From Hyaloperonospora brassicae (Eukaryota; Oomycota; Peronosporomycetes; Peronosporales; Peronosporaceae): a stretch of DNA of 64,000 bases. Location: assembly GCA_947650285.1 (NCBI GenBank), contig CANTFL010000389.1, forward strand, positions 1-64,000. The letters are read 5' to 3'. Below are positions 10,807-24,180 of the stretch, piece after piece. Position 1 is the first letter of the stretch. The number at the start of each line of letters is the position of its first letter. The notes beneath the pieces were generated by a model that did not search any database, had not been told where the DNA came from, and worked only from the letters and a program-made list of their open reading frames with translations. Position numbers and translations under genes: made by a program.

Positions 10807-13800
10807 AAGCATGCACATCAAATTTTGTTAGCCTGAGTTTCATGAATTCTCAGATCGATCCTCAAACATGGCTCGTGGCGGCACGAAAGTCTTTTGATGT
10901 TGTATGTTGAAGGCTTTAAATGACCCAAGTGCACATGGTGTGTGCTTTTTGAGCCTCAGGCCAAAATATTGGGCCGACCAGCCATGATGAATTTTGTTAG
11001 TCTGTAAATAGCATCTTTTTTTAAAAGGTGTATTTTACATATTAGGAATAGTTCTAGGGCTGTTGGGGAGGCTTCAATTGTTTGTGACTTGATGCTAGAG
11101 CAAGACATGTATTTTTCTCAGTCCTCTAGTAAGGGGGAATTCACTCAGATGATCAAAGGTTCGAGTTTTGAGGTGGACAGGTAAATAGTGACTGGAAAAT
11201 ACGCTCTTGTGTTTGGTAATCACCAGAGTTTCGACCCTCCCAAAGTTGCGTCCTCCACTTCACGCAAAACACTAGCATTCTGGGTAAGACGTAGCGGAGT
11301 TTCACTGCAGATATATTACGAGAAGTGATTATCAAAGTGGAGGACGGAAAGCCAAGTATAAGATAGGATAAGAAGCATCGGTTTGTGAAAGCCATCGGAT
11401 TCGGACATCCGTTGGCTTTAAATAGCAAAAAACCTATTCAATACAATTTACTTTTCAATCAGCAACCCCGGAGAGATGCCGCCTTCTCCCTTAATAAAGC
11501 TCGCAACAGCCTTCGTTCTTTTAAGATATTACGAATGTGACTTGTATAGACCTGATAGAATAATCATCTAGTCCGACTCGTAAATTAACCCGTCAAATAC
11601 CATCATATAGGCAAAACATCCAAATTAAATTCCTGCGTTTGACGCGTTGAGCTCGACTAGCTGTGATAAATTATAAAATATCCAATTTTCAAGCTTTTGT
11701 CGGAATACAAACCTATAAGTTAATTTTTCCGACCTCTGAATGTCATTTCACCGAAAAATCATGCCAATGTCTTTATCTCTGTTATGCCTTAATTGTGTTC
11801 TGTAGTCGCCGTGTTGTTAGCCTTACTTTTTTTCCGTCTTATAAAGTTTCTCCTTCGTAGTCAAACGACATCCCGTGTCAACAGAAGACACTGGTGTGGC
11901 CTATTACGAAAACCTCGCTCTTTCTCAAGATCTCAAATCATATGTTGCCTCAATCTCCTCTCTTGACTATTGTTCCATTGGAGACAAAGTTCCAATGGAT
12001 CCTCAGCTACTTTTAGCCTTCGTAGTGTCACCAAGGTATTTGCACTCTCGGTCATTGCATGGTATTTCTCTCTCAAATCTCGATCGCTTTCTTACCGAGC
12101 ACGAACACGGACTTTCTTTTTTCTTGGCTTGGTGTTGTCTTCTCCAGAGAATTAATCAAATCACGTCACCTTAATGGGCCTTTGGCGACTTAGTACGAAC
12201 TCCCATCAATAATTGCATCGATGAAAACAGAACTTGGCATAATTCATCGCGGTGTGTTGCAATTTTTCGCAATGTGTTGGACACTACGGCGCGCCAAGAT
12301 TTAATGGCACGAGTCCCTCGCTAAATTTTGTCTGCTTTGGCGTATCGTAATGTCGTATCCATCCATAAGTCTCATTAGCATACTTCTTTTCTTCTGTGGC
12401 ACTAGATTAATAAGAATGGGCTGTGCGGTCTATCATGACGTTTAAAGGCTGTTGTGACTAAGTTCATTAATTTACGCCACGTTAATAAGACGATCGATTA
12501 GGAACCTCCCGAAATCAGAAAATCGCTTAAGTCGACCAAGTTGATTGTATTGCTACACAAGTCAATTTAACCTAAAATATCGAAATCTGCTAGCGTCAAT
12601 AAGTATCGCAACAACAGCCTGGATCATTTACTACCTGAGGTGGAGATTGTTAAGATCCAATCCTCTCTCGCGTATAATATATGAGCCTACACACCTTTCT
12701 AAGTTCGAGGCCAAAGCAAAAGGCTCCTTTACCAGGGTGTAGCTAATGCATTTTAATGGCAGCTACAAGTAACGCATATTTACTAAGTGCAATTATAGAA
12801 ATAACTTTCAAAATACCTCAGAATATCATGAAGACTCATTTCCGCATCATCGAAGGACCTAAATATCTTTTCCGAAAGAGTAAATTTTGGCCTTGAAATC
12901 TGGATGTCCAAGTTAATGCTACTGTTATTTATTGGTAGCTTATATGGAACCGCGGAAATTGGACTGAAAATAATGGCTAGGTAGGCTTTTGGCAGAGAAA
13001 TTTCCTAACGTTTCAAGAACTGAACATAACACGTCACTCTCTCAATACTATCATTGTAGACAACCTACATAATGATGAGAGGTCTAACCCCAAGCGCTGC
13101 TCGAGAATCTTCGATAGATGAATTATTCATCCTGAATTTCTTCATTGTCCTGCTGCTCCAAATTCTGACTTTCAGCGGTCCCTTGGACTTGTTAAATTGA
13201 TCGATACTATGGCTACATTCAACCAAACGTGACTCTGGACGCGTAATAGATCGTCTACATTACAATTTTTACAACCCCTTCGGCCTCATCGAAAATTTTA
13301 TTCTTAAATTTCTTCGGCCTAATTGAGATTTGTAACTAATATGTAATAATTTCTTGCCTCCTCGCCAACATAGATTTCGGCCTCCTTACCCGTGCCGAGT
13401 TGTCGTTCTAGTCATCCTTAGTATCAATCGTCTAAGCCTCACGTGGTCGTTATTTATGATGCATTCCGTGTACGATGACCACTGGATCGTCATTTCCCCT
13501 AAATCAGTCTACTATTAATGAGCCCAATATGGTCTTGTTGAGTTGTCAGTCTTCCCTGTATGTGGCAATAACGATCAAGGTCTCTCCAAGTAGATCATCT
13601 TTACCATCTCTAGCTATGCAAACTCTATCTTGCCGCATATAACCACTCTCAAATTTCTAGGTCTCAGGACTCGTCGATTCTGAATTCGCTGTTTCGACTC
13701 CTATTATAGACTTCGGGACTCTTCACGTTCAAGGATCTCGCCCGCATTGGGGTTGTCCATTCGATGCAATGTGCCAGAAGCTAATTTGAAGCATTATTCA

Positions 13801-13923
13801 GCATTTTTTAAATCGATCTCTGTCGTGACTTATTAGATCACTATCTTTATTATGTTGTACTGCAGCTACTCCTCCTTACAAACCACAAGCACCACATTTA
13901 CTATCTCGTCTTAATGCGGTGAT
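10807..13923. other. Gene-free, AT-rich decayed DNA
   Basis: Frames up to about 99 codons occur (for example 11875-12174, plus) but have no family motif, start context or splice structure. No RNA gene was recognised. Confidence 0.5.
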
Positions 13924-14265
13924 TGCAACGGGGTATCCCGTTACATAATACCAACATTATGATAAGTGGGAATAAAAATGCACTGTTGATTATCCTTTTA
14001 GCAATATCAATTAATCCAGTGACATTGTTGAGATGTACCAGTGTTCTACACATCGTTTTATTTATTGTTATAATAACTCACAAACGCTTTTAGACGCGCG
14101 AAATGAGTGGTGAGTAGACGTCATCATACGTTTAGTTATATAGATATAATTAAGTCAGGGCAAATTAGACACAAGAGGTATTGGACTTAATTATAATAGC
14201 ACTTTTACTTTTGCAATGACTTAAGTCCTACCCTTAGTTGTTTAAACTTATTCCGTCAAGTGTTT
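13924..14265 (+). mobile_element. Decayed copy of the LTR family seen at 186-576
   Basis: It starts 'tgcaacggggtatcccgttaca', against 'tgtaacggggcagcccgttaca' at 186. It then keeps 'agtgggaataaa' (against 'agtggcaataaa'), 'gacgcgcgaaatgagtggtga' (against 'gacgcgcgcaatgagtggtga'), 'agacgtca', 'agttatat' and 'gacttaattat' in the same order. The sequence just upstream, 'cttaatgcggtgat', corresponds to the purine tract before the first LTR. Substitutions have broken most hairpins. Confidence 0.7.
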
Positions 14266-17200
14266 AGAGATAACAGGGTACTGAACTTCATTATTGTCAG
14301 TAAGAGTTGGACCCGTAGCGGTAACCCAGTACGTAGTTGCTATTTACTCATTAAATTGATGGCATCGCTAGCATATGTAATATATAAAGGGCTGTGAGGA
14401 ATGGTGTTCTTACTTATTCTCGAAATCACCCCCAGCATCTGCGGTGGCGTCTATGTTAATTCCGGTCTTGGCTCCGGCGGTGACATCGCAAACGGTGACG
14501 TCTATGGTTGCTGCTGTGGCGTCCGATGTTGCCATAGATATGCATTATATGGCCACGTTGTATTCGGTGAAGTCATCGGATATATATGTGGCATTCTGCT
14601 AAGCCCGTTATGTCTCTATGGTCACTTCGTTTACGGTGACGCCACCCTCTTCATATATGTCATCCATTGATCGATAGGGCTTGTCTCTGATACTTAAGCC
14701 GTCACGCCCGTCTTTAAGCGAAGATTGGCTCTTCAGCGTCGTGTTAACTTTGTCGAAGTGTAGTGCTGTGGCTCGAAACGCGCGCTGTAGTCAAGTTCTT
14801 CGTCCATATTGCATCCTCAATCAGTGTGACTGCATTTGTGATGATGGTTCCATTGGCACTTCTCATTAAACCAATGTCTTTGGATTAGGTAGATGTCGCG
14901 ATTTATAAATACCATGATTATGGTGCGTTTCATCACCCTTCTTGCAGACCACTATTGTCCAATGAAATACTTCAGTATAAAATGCGTCTTCTCCTATGCT
15001 TAAGAAGTGTTAAGCAAGCGAAATAAACTATTTTGTTGAGTCGTGAAATCTAAAAACAATTTAACGACGAAAACGCTAACTGTCTTCTATTATCTGCCGG
15101 TGTCAGGTTAGTTGAGTTTATGTTATCTTTCACATGAAAGTAATTTCTTCTTCGGTCCCGTTCGTCTCATAATGTTGTTCGCGACACACGTCCACAACTG
15201 TAATGCGTCAGAAGGCAGTGATTTTTTTATATTTTCGCACAATAGTGATTGCGCACGTATTCAGCCCGTCAATTAGTGCGGCGTGGGTCAATCGAATGGA
15301 AAATGACACAAAGGCAGTCTCTGTATTCTATCGTGGACTTCAGAATGTAATGAACGTATGTATCCCTTCCCATCAATACTGGCATATTCGTGCCTAATTT
15401 CTGCTCGTCGTACTTGTTCCACCGAAAAGTATTAATTTATCTCGGGATAATGTGACTTATCGTGGGCACCAACGTAAAAACCGGTTGAAAAAAGTCTTAG
15501 ACGCATCTATTTTCTGCATATATTTAAAATACGAGTAAGTAATCGATCAGGAGTTACCAAAAACCTGCTACGATATTCGCGGTACTGTGAATCACGCGCA
15601 CAACATTCTCGATTCTGGAGGGTTAATACGCTCACACCCTGACGCAAACTAGACTCGATCGGTTGTTGGTTTGTCTCATCTATATAATGCTTTCAACTAG
15701 TTCGTGGGGGATTATAAAATCGTGGCAAAAGTTTACGATTATTCATACAGGCACTTAATCAGATGCTTTACACGTCTATAAATGTACCGTCAGCGAATGG
15801 CCGAACATCCTGTCTTGACGTTAAACTCTTCGTTGAGCCCTCCGTTCTACATTGCACATTCTTAAAGAACGTATGATCCCTCATGGTTTAGATACAATGT
15901 CGAATTTAAGATCTATACTAATATATGTAATGACAAGTCTGGTGATAGACCCGCTCGTCAGATCATCCTTAAGTACGTTTTGTCCTCGACATTCGATAAT
16001 TATTTTACAATCATTTTGGCCTGTGCGTACAAGGCAGACCTTACGTATGGTATTGTCGAAGACGTTTAAACCAGTAATTTTTATCCTACTGATGTTTTAT
16101 CGTTCTCCTCAGCGCCCAATAACCGATTTATATATCAATCTTTATTGGCACACTCAATATCGACCGGATTTCTCTTTAGGCAAGTCTATAGTAGCGGTCA
16201 CCGGCGTAAATAGTCCCGCAATCTTCGGCCATCGCGACTAGTCTTTTTTCGTACATCTATGCTTTCATGTTTCTCGATTTTGGTGCTCCTCATTCATCGA
16301 TGCAATTGTGACGCTAACTTGATCTTCCTATCGATGCTTGCTAGTCGCAGAGACAAGGCATATCCTATTGCAGCCTCATATGATTTCTCGACGGAAAGTT
16401 GGACAATTTTCAAGCAAATCGATATCGTCATCTTGTTCTATCAATTAATCGTATAGTAGCTCACGCACTACAGAAGCGACAACTGTTCCAATGTGGTCTG
16501 TACATACCTAATCCTATTCACCAAATTTTGTTCGACAAATGTGTTCCTTTTTTAAGAGATTACCGTCATCCAAAATTGGATTGACCACATATTGCTCGCT
16601 TATATCATTATTTATACTTAGCTCTCTTCCGGCAAGTCTTTTTGTCAAAATCAAACCGACTTAACACGTCAATTTGATCCATGAACTTTGGCCGTCAAAC
16701 GTATCCCGAGTCTGGCACTTTATATAATCGAATTACATTCATTACCGAATGAAAGCGGTATCTGATTTTGTCTAGTTGATATACTTTGAGCGCAAATGAT
16801 TGGATAGTATCTGGGCTCATAGAGATCCATTTAAACGACAAATTAAAGTCTATTTACAGACCAAGCTCCGTTCGTTCAATATGTACTCAGACTATGTTTC
16901 ATTAATTAATGTGATCTCCTTAGAATCGATAGATCGGTAGGTCACATCCTCCTCATCTTCTTCTTTAATTGATCTTCATTTACGGGTAGTTTTCGTCTCC
17001 TCGCGTCATTTGATGACTAGCCTTTGGGGTACGTTTTTGCTGTTCCCGGCGAAGTATAATGTTGTGCTTTTAGGCTCGTGGTGGCTATTCTTTAGGGTAG
17101 AACTTTTTTCCAACCTTATCGCTACTCATTTTACCTGTTATATACTCAACTCCATACGATTCGGTCCGCCTTAACTATGCAATCTGTTTTCCTAGGTGTA

Positions 17201-17930
17201 GATTGTCGAATAAACTATTAAACGAATTTCGCATCGAACGATCATCTCGTCCGTGGACCATATATAATGAGGTCCTCTTCCTGGTTTAGTCTCTCGAGTT
17301 TTCTAAACCTGCTAACGTCTAATTAACTTCGTTCTTCGATGTTATTTATGGATCCTGCAGCGAGTTTATCACGCGAAATGTTAAAATTTTATTTTTACTT
17401 TGTTTTTGCTTCCTATACGCTTGTAAGATATAGCTAAAAGTATCCTCTGCGTTCTACTTGATCATCTAATCAAATGTTACGAAAACGTTGCTCATAGACC
17501 TGAGATCTTGATAATTTATGGGATTCTTAAACTGGCGAAAGAGATAATCTTCTTATGAAATAGCGACATATAATGCGCCAGTGTCGTTCAGTGCATCATT
17601 GATCACTGCATCGCTCAAAAATGTATTGTAACAAAACGAAATTCGTATTACTTCATCCAATGTTAGAGAGTAGTAACGCATATAGTCCATTGACACCGCT
17701 CAAATAGGCCGTTGCGGGACCTTGTTTCTTATAAAAATCTATGCAATATCGGATTACATTTATTGGCGCTGCATACTTCTGACGCCCTGTACATGTCTCG
17801 CAACCTCTACGCAAAATCCGGTCCCGTATTTATTGTGGCTTGACTCTGTAATATGTATGAACAGTGAATTAGTGCCCGCCTTCGATCAAATCTTGACAGT
17901 TTACCGAAATTCTATCCATCAATGTTGTTG

Positions 17931-17992
17931 GTACAAACTAATCTGATCTGCTAATTGTTGCTGGTACATTATCAGATCAGATTAGTTTGTAC
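17931..17992. repeat. Perfect 20-bp inverted repeat with 22-base loop
   Basis: The left arm at 17931-17950 (GTACAAACTAATCTGATCTG) is the exact reverse complement of the right arm at 17973-17992. The flanks do not extend the pairing. A perfect stem of this length stands out in a region where other repeats are heavily mutated. Confidence 0.9.
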
Positions 17993-18350
17993 ATGTATTA
18001 ATTTTTAACTCCGGCCTAGGTAGTTGGTCATTCCATCTTCTGATTCGACGAACCGAACAACAACTTTACCTTCCTTAATGAAAATTTGAATACTCGTCAG
18101 AGATACATTCCAGATCTTTACACCTTATTTATGTATCATGTGCTATAGGCTAACACTTTCTTCGTTTCTTGCATCATTTCGACGTGATATCACTTGCAAC
18201 CGGCAAAGCCTCGGTACTAAGCAATTGATTTACAAGCTTCGACAATCGCCAGACGTTTCTTTGCCAAAAAGTCGTTTTTCACTTGTCAGTATTCTATTTT
18301 TTCTTTCCATTGTTACCGCATGGCTAACCAAAACTCATTGTTTAATGTGC

Positions 18351-18419
18351 GCGATGCTGTGCTATTTTGATTGTCGAACAATAATAAACCTCCAGAAAAG
18401 CAGAAAAGCACAGCATCGC
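18351..18419. repeat. Perfect 13-bp inverted repeat with 43-base loop
   Basis: GCGATGCTGTGCT at 18351-18363 pairs exactly with AGCACAGCATCGC at 18407-18419. It lies about 360 bp from the stronger hairpin at 17931. No element boundary or duplication is evident. Confidence 0.8.
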
Positions 18420-21400
18420 ACCTACGTATATATAAATACATAGAACTCGTCACGTATTACTTCGGGTGATTGCCGAGACTTCCAAGACGATGGACGTCTT
18501 TTCGATCAATGTTGGCCATCAAACGCCTTTACAGCGCACGTAAATCTCCCCATAAGAGCTTTTACAGACTCGTTTACCATCTTGGTGTTTTTCACTCGTG
18601 CCTGTAACTCATCGTCTAGTCTTACACATTTATAACGCCTTGTTGTAGTAGAATCGTCGGGTCGGTCTCGTAATACTGGACTTGTTGGTCGAGGACCGTT
18701 AGGTCCAAATCGTCAAGTTTACCTTCTTAAACTGGTCTTGTCGATTCATCCTTTGTAGATCGTACTTTTCGGTCCGGGATATTCGAGCATAACTCAACCA
18801 ATTCATCTTGTAGCACCAAATCATTTGATCGGTATATGCAGTCTGGATGTGTCAATGCGACAAAGTGTTCCGATTTGTGGAGACAAACGTTGCTTCTTTG
18901 TTTCGATGAGTCGATCCGGCCGAGCTGGTATGTGCCTGTCTTTATCTATTGACGTACTTCGATCCGATTTTCGGATTGCGTCGGCGCTGACTGGCACTTA
19001 ATTGTGCTTTTTAATTTTTCGAATAAACTGTCGCTTGAGGATTGTGGTTATATTGTGGCCATCCTTATCTTTACAAACAGCAAAGAAATGTAAGGTTTCC
19101 ATACGTGGTATTAGTAGCCCGAGTTAACTTATTATTGGCGAGGAACTACATATAGTTGTCTTTTACCTTTATCGGATTGCGAAGGATACTTATGGCCACT
19201 CATAATTAATGATATAAATGTAGAACTATGTTGGAAAAAACTATCCGCTTTCATCGCTTGTTTTTCTTCTGGGTTTTGTATCCAGCGTATCTTTGTTCTA
19301 CACGTGACAACCATAATGTTAAGACGAGTTTGTTTGCACTTAACGATCTTCACTTAGTAGTAATTCACATGGAATTCACAGCATGATGGGAAAGTGTGCT
19401 AGATGCCCTTTAATACACGATGACCCGTATGCTTGCTGCATTTCCGGTGGAAGCCGCCAAAATCCACATTTAGGAAGTCGAGGCACTAGGTTCTTGGCGT
19501 TGAAGCTTGAACGTGCTAAATCGTCGTTCTTTAATGCTTAATCGAGAACGACTCCACCTACCTTTATCACCATACCTAGATTTTTCAACCATTTTACAAA
19601 AAACCTAATCAGGTGTGACTGCTACCATGTATACCATTTTTATGTCGTTCTACGGATCCAATCTGATTCCGGCAGAAACACAAAGTAGGATAATTAAGAA
19701 GGATCGTATCCCGACTGATGGGGATGGATCCATACTTCTGTATCGAATGGGTTACTTAACCGAGGCGCGACACATGGTAACGATTTTCGACTCACCGTTC
19801 CCTTGCACATCGATTTGCTCTTAGTGTTGACCAGCCGTTAATGCATCAACATTTTTGCGGTTGGCTCACATCTACCGATCCTTTCGCGCCCGTGTCGATA
19901 ACATTTTAGGACTTTTATCGCTTTCTACTACCAGGACAAAAGCCCTCCGATATCGGGGGGTTACCCGATCGAGCTATGTCTCTACGGAAGGACGGATTCC
20001 GCTTCAGTCGATGAAATCTTATTTCCATTTTCAGGTTGAGAGGGGATATATATGGACAAGACGTATATGACACCGCCCGCGATCGCGATCGCGATCAGGG
20101 AGGAGATTGCTCTCTATCAGATCTATTGTGTGCCACAAGACGCGATCCGCAGCACGCTATCATAAGAGTACATGGAGTAGGTCACGCCATGCAAGGAGAC
20201 GATCAGCAGGAACAGACGACGCACTGCAGCAGATCTAGAACCTCTGGTAAAGCATTGTGTAAGTTCGTGGTTGATTAGTTATACAATAAACTGAGGTTTA
20301 TTTTCGTCCAAGTACACTCGTCGACTTCTCTTCCCAGTTGGATTACTGGCCACCCAACGTCAAGAGGGTGACATGTTGTACATTAAGTGATATTTATGAT
20401 GTGTTTGGCTAGGGGTCAAAGACTCTTACTACAACTTTCCCCCACTGCGATCGGACAAGTCCATAAAGTAGAGGACACAAGGTGCAAGATCGCGAGACAG
20501 GTCAAGTGTTCAGAAGGTTAAACGGTAAGTATCTACGTATTGGACAAAGCGATCTCGTTGAGAGTAGGTTTCTTGTATCGAGCGCTTTACAATAAACTCG
20601 TGCTCGTGTTAAGATTTTACACGATCGCCATTAATTTAACGCTGTATATTTACCTCGAGACACGTCCACTTGGAAAGTGCGGCCGGCTTTACCGAAGCGT
20701 ACACAAAGTGAGTAATGAAACAAGCACAAAAATGGATCGCCTCCTCCTTCGACAGTCTGTTGACTGGGAGTCAGTAAGTAGTCGGGATTGCAAGAATGTT
20801 TAATTGCCGCTCCACCTCAAAATGGTAGAAGAGATATTATATAGCTATATCAGATGAAGACGATAATACTAGTACTTTCAGCATCTCCGTAGGATACACC
20901 ATCGAGTACAATGACGTTTTTTGCTCAAGTCCGTTCATATCTCTCCTCATTACTGATATGGCTCACTGATCAAATAAAAAGAGAGTCAGCCGGATATTTC
21001 CTTTTGGACCAAAGCAGTCAGCAAGTTAATTCCTTTGGACCGAAAACAGTGGTTCGGACGCGGTGGACAGACAAAAAGTGAGCGCTGACAACATTGGAAA
21101 AGCCAGCTTCTTTATTCTATGAAGGCGACATAGTACTATTATTCACGAAAAATACATCAGATACCTTGTAACTAATATGGGAAGTATATAATAACTGACC
21201 AGATACATTATATCATCCGTGTGCTGAGCCTCTTCGGCCACGCATACAAGATTGAGTTGCCACGTATGATGCGTGCGCATCCTATGTTCTAAGCGATGCT
21301 TCTCCAAGTATATTGTAAGTAAGAGAACTTTTTTGACGATGGATATAGCCACTGAGCTTAACAATTAACATTATATTCTTGCAAGGACGCTCCAGGCGAC

Positions 21401-24180
21401 CAAACGGGTCGTGCAAGGATAAGAATACCCCATTATTCTAATAAAATGGTCTTAAAAGATGAATTCGGATTATCCTGAAGTGAACATACGGGCTGCTCTT
21501 TTTCTAAATACGCGAAAGAGAACTCAGCACAGTCGCTTGTGCGATCAAACATGCATTTGCTAAGCTTCTGCACATTGTCGGACAGAGTCTGAGATTTCTA
21601 ATTTCACGTTTGAAATCCTTGACGGAACGCAAGGGGCAAAAGTTGCGAGAGTCAGCAATACAACGTTGAGATGATCCGACCTATGATCCGATCTAAGTAT
21701 TTCTTCCACTACCACATTATTTAATAGACTAAGTGTGATATGAATTTTCAAATGGAGCTTATGTGCAATCAATACGACGTAAAGGCACGTAGGACAAGTC
21801 AAAGTTTTAGTGGCGCGGGTGCACACCATCTTATCACATATGCAACCCTTGGTCTCAACTGACTGAAGATTTCAGGATCGTCCAACAAATCACGGGTCCC
21901 GCTTGATTTTTAGTGGGTCCATCCGAGAACGGACGCCTTATGCGCTCATAATAGGGGTGCAAAGGCGCAATTCTTTTGTATATCTCAGAGGAGATGTGCG
22001 CTCTCAAATAATATGATTAGTGAGTAAGACCCGTCTATGAACACGATTCGAATTGCTGACATAAATTTATCAATTTTCGCTCCATTTCAACATTGCATGC
22101 CTGCTTCTCTAGAAAATCGTCGCAGTTTTTACCGCGCACCGGTTTGGGATCTTTTCTTAAATTTAATGCGAGATGCAGTAAATTGTATCGATCCAAGCCT
22201 TACGTACAGCACATTCAACATTGTGGAGGATGCATTCCAAGCTTAGTACAATGCGTGGCCATATATAATTTGATACCCGTTGTACCATCGATGACTAAAG
22301 AAGACGTCGATGCAAAAGTCATGTATAAACATGACTAAACTTGCTCGCTGTGAAGTCAAGTCTATTCTACCCTGATGAAATAGAATATCAGATACAACCC
22401 GATTGGTGGTAGTTCCAGTCAACGACAAAAATTGCGTAGTAGTCGGCACGATGGATATTCCTAAAAATATCCAAGCAGTATACTGCGGTACTTTTTCTAC
22501 TGCGCTTATCAATAAAATTACCGGCACCACGATCGTTGCTACTACTGTTATTTCGACGACTACGGCAACTTACATGAAAAGTGTCAAGCACTCGTGTACA
22601 CCAGAGCCATCAATGCACTCACTCACTCCGGGGCGCGTGAGTTTGATCCGCCGATTCTAAACTCGAGTTCTTTGGATCCTGAAAGACCTAAAAATCTATA
22701 TGACTCGGTCTCATATAGCTATCGACGAAGTCGAGGCTTTCATGTTGTCACTTCCGCACAAGATCTAACGGGCGACATAAGTCGAATTACGCATTCGAAT
22801 CTCCACAGTAGATGACCTTCGAATCGGTTTCATCACCCTCCTTTGATTTTGGACTCAATGTAGACATTGCGGGCGATAAAGATGCACGTGGTCGCATGTT
22901 GATCTGCTCCGCATGGACTTGTTTTAATATGCGACGGGAGGCGAATCGCTTTGCTGAGACCACAAGTTATCCTTTTCATAGAGTGAATAAAGGCGGTCAC
23001 TCTGTCACCAATCAGGTGTCAAATAGTCAAAATGGGACTGATGTTTGATGAGGGTGATCTTATATGCCGAGCCCATTTGCATGTCATGGACATAGAATTG
23101 GAAAATTGAGGTTGATAACATATTAATTGATAATATCCTCTAATGGTTTTTTCAACGTACATTCTTAAATTAGATCACCGTTTAAATCAATAGCCGGGCC
23201 CGTTTCACCTATTGGTTTATCGGACATGATATCAACCAACTGAACCACCTGTCACTTCTAGACGTCGCATTGGCTGATTAGAGAGTCGCTACATCGGAAA
23301 ATTAGTTTTTGTAGTCAAAGAAATGTCAAAAGGACTATTTTAAAAGACCTTAAGTACATATAACACAATTCTACTTTTTCTTCTTTCAAACATTGTCGTT
23401 GAAAGACTTGCATATTCTAATGCAGGTACCTTGTACATGAAGTTTGGAAGCATCTGCCTACACTTTAAAGTTATCGTTTCAAAATGTTGCCAAGCAGGTG
23501 AAGGTACGACGTAAGACATCAAGAATCCGACAAAAAAGCATGACAGGACAAGAATCAAGATATTGAGAACGACCGAGAGCATTCTATTGGTATTGTATTA
23601 GGTGTGGTAATCTTGATTACATGGTGTTGACATCAAAAGTGAGTATGAACAATATCTTCATCTCAGGCGGTATTATTTTCCATTATATACTTGGCGGACG
23701 AAATGCTGAATTTGAATATGAACTTGACAGGTAGTATGTTCAGGTGCGCTTTAGCCTCCAGTTCTTTGTTGCAACTCGCGCCAAATTCAAGCGGGTGCCT
23801 CGCTTTTACGGTGAGTAGACAGCGAGCGAACAGCTACACGTAAATTTGCCATGGAAACAGAGCAGTGAACTGCAACCTTCTGCTTTCATCCAAGCCGTGA
23901 TTGCGCCCAGTCGATGCTTGTCGAAAAAAGCGGTCATACAGTACAGCTTCTACTTCGAGCTGACCAATTCTTTCGTCAAGAGCTCGACCTATTACCGTCA
24001 CGAGTAGTTCACAAACACTAGACAATTAGTTACGCGGCGAGTCGATCCGCCAACTTGGTAGCAGGGTGTCCACTAAGACCACTGAATGGCTCACAACGTG
24101 ACATGTGAACATCTGGATCGAATTGGTGATCATACAAGTCTCGTGAATTTACTCATACGCTACTTCCTGGATTGTCGCTT

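Larger units (their letters stand above)
14266..24180. other. Long gene-free stretch of AT-rich, decayed DNA
   Basis: About 10 kb without a supported gene. Short frames exist on both strands, but none shows a domain, repeated motif or splice pattern. 14401-14670 is compositionally odd, with G/T-rich imperfect repetition of 'ggtgacgtctatgg'-like text. 20088-20112 contains a short GATCGC microsatellite. Two strong hairpins are listed separately. The region probably consists of old retrotransposons too mutated to classify by eye. Confidence 0.5.

Noticed and set aside
11875..12174. 99-codon plus-strand ORF as a small gene
   Set aside because: No start codon context, splice signals or motif, and it is surrounded by decayed DNA. 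It is indistinguishable from a chance frame.
15852..16241. 129-codon plus-strand ORF as a transposon protein
   Set aside because: I looked for reverse transcriptase, integrase and transposase landmarks and found none.
1..24180. tRNA or rRNA genes in the gene-free half
   Set aside because: I scanned by eye for T-loop (GTTCRA) plus paired acceptor ends and found no convincing cloverleaf. A tRNAscan run would be decisive.
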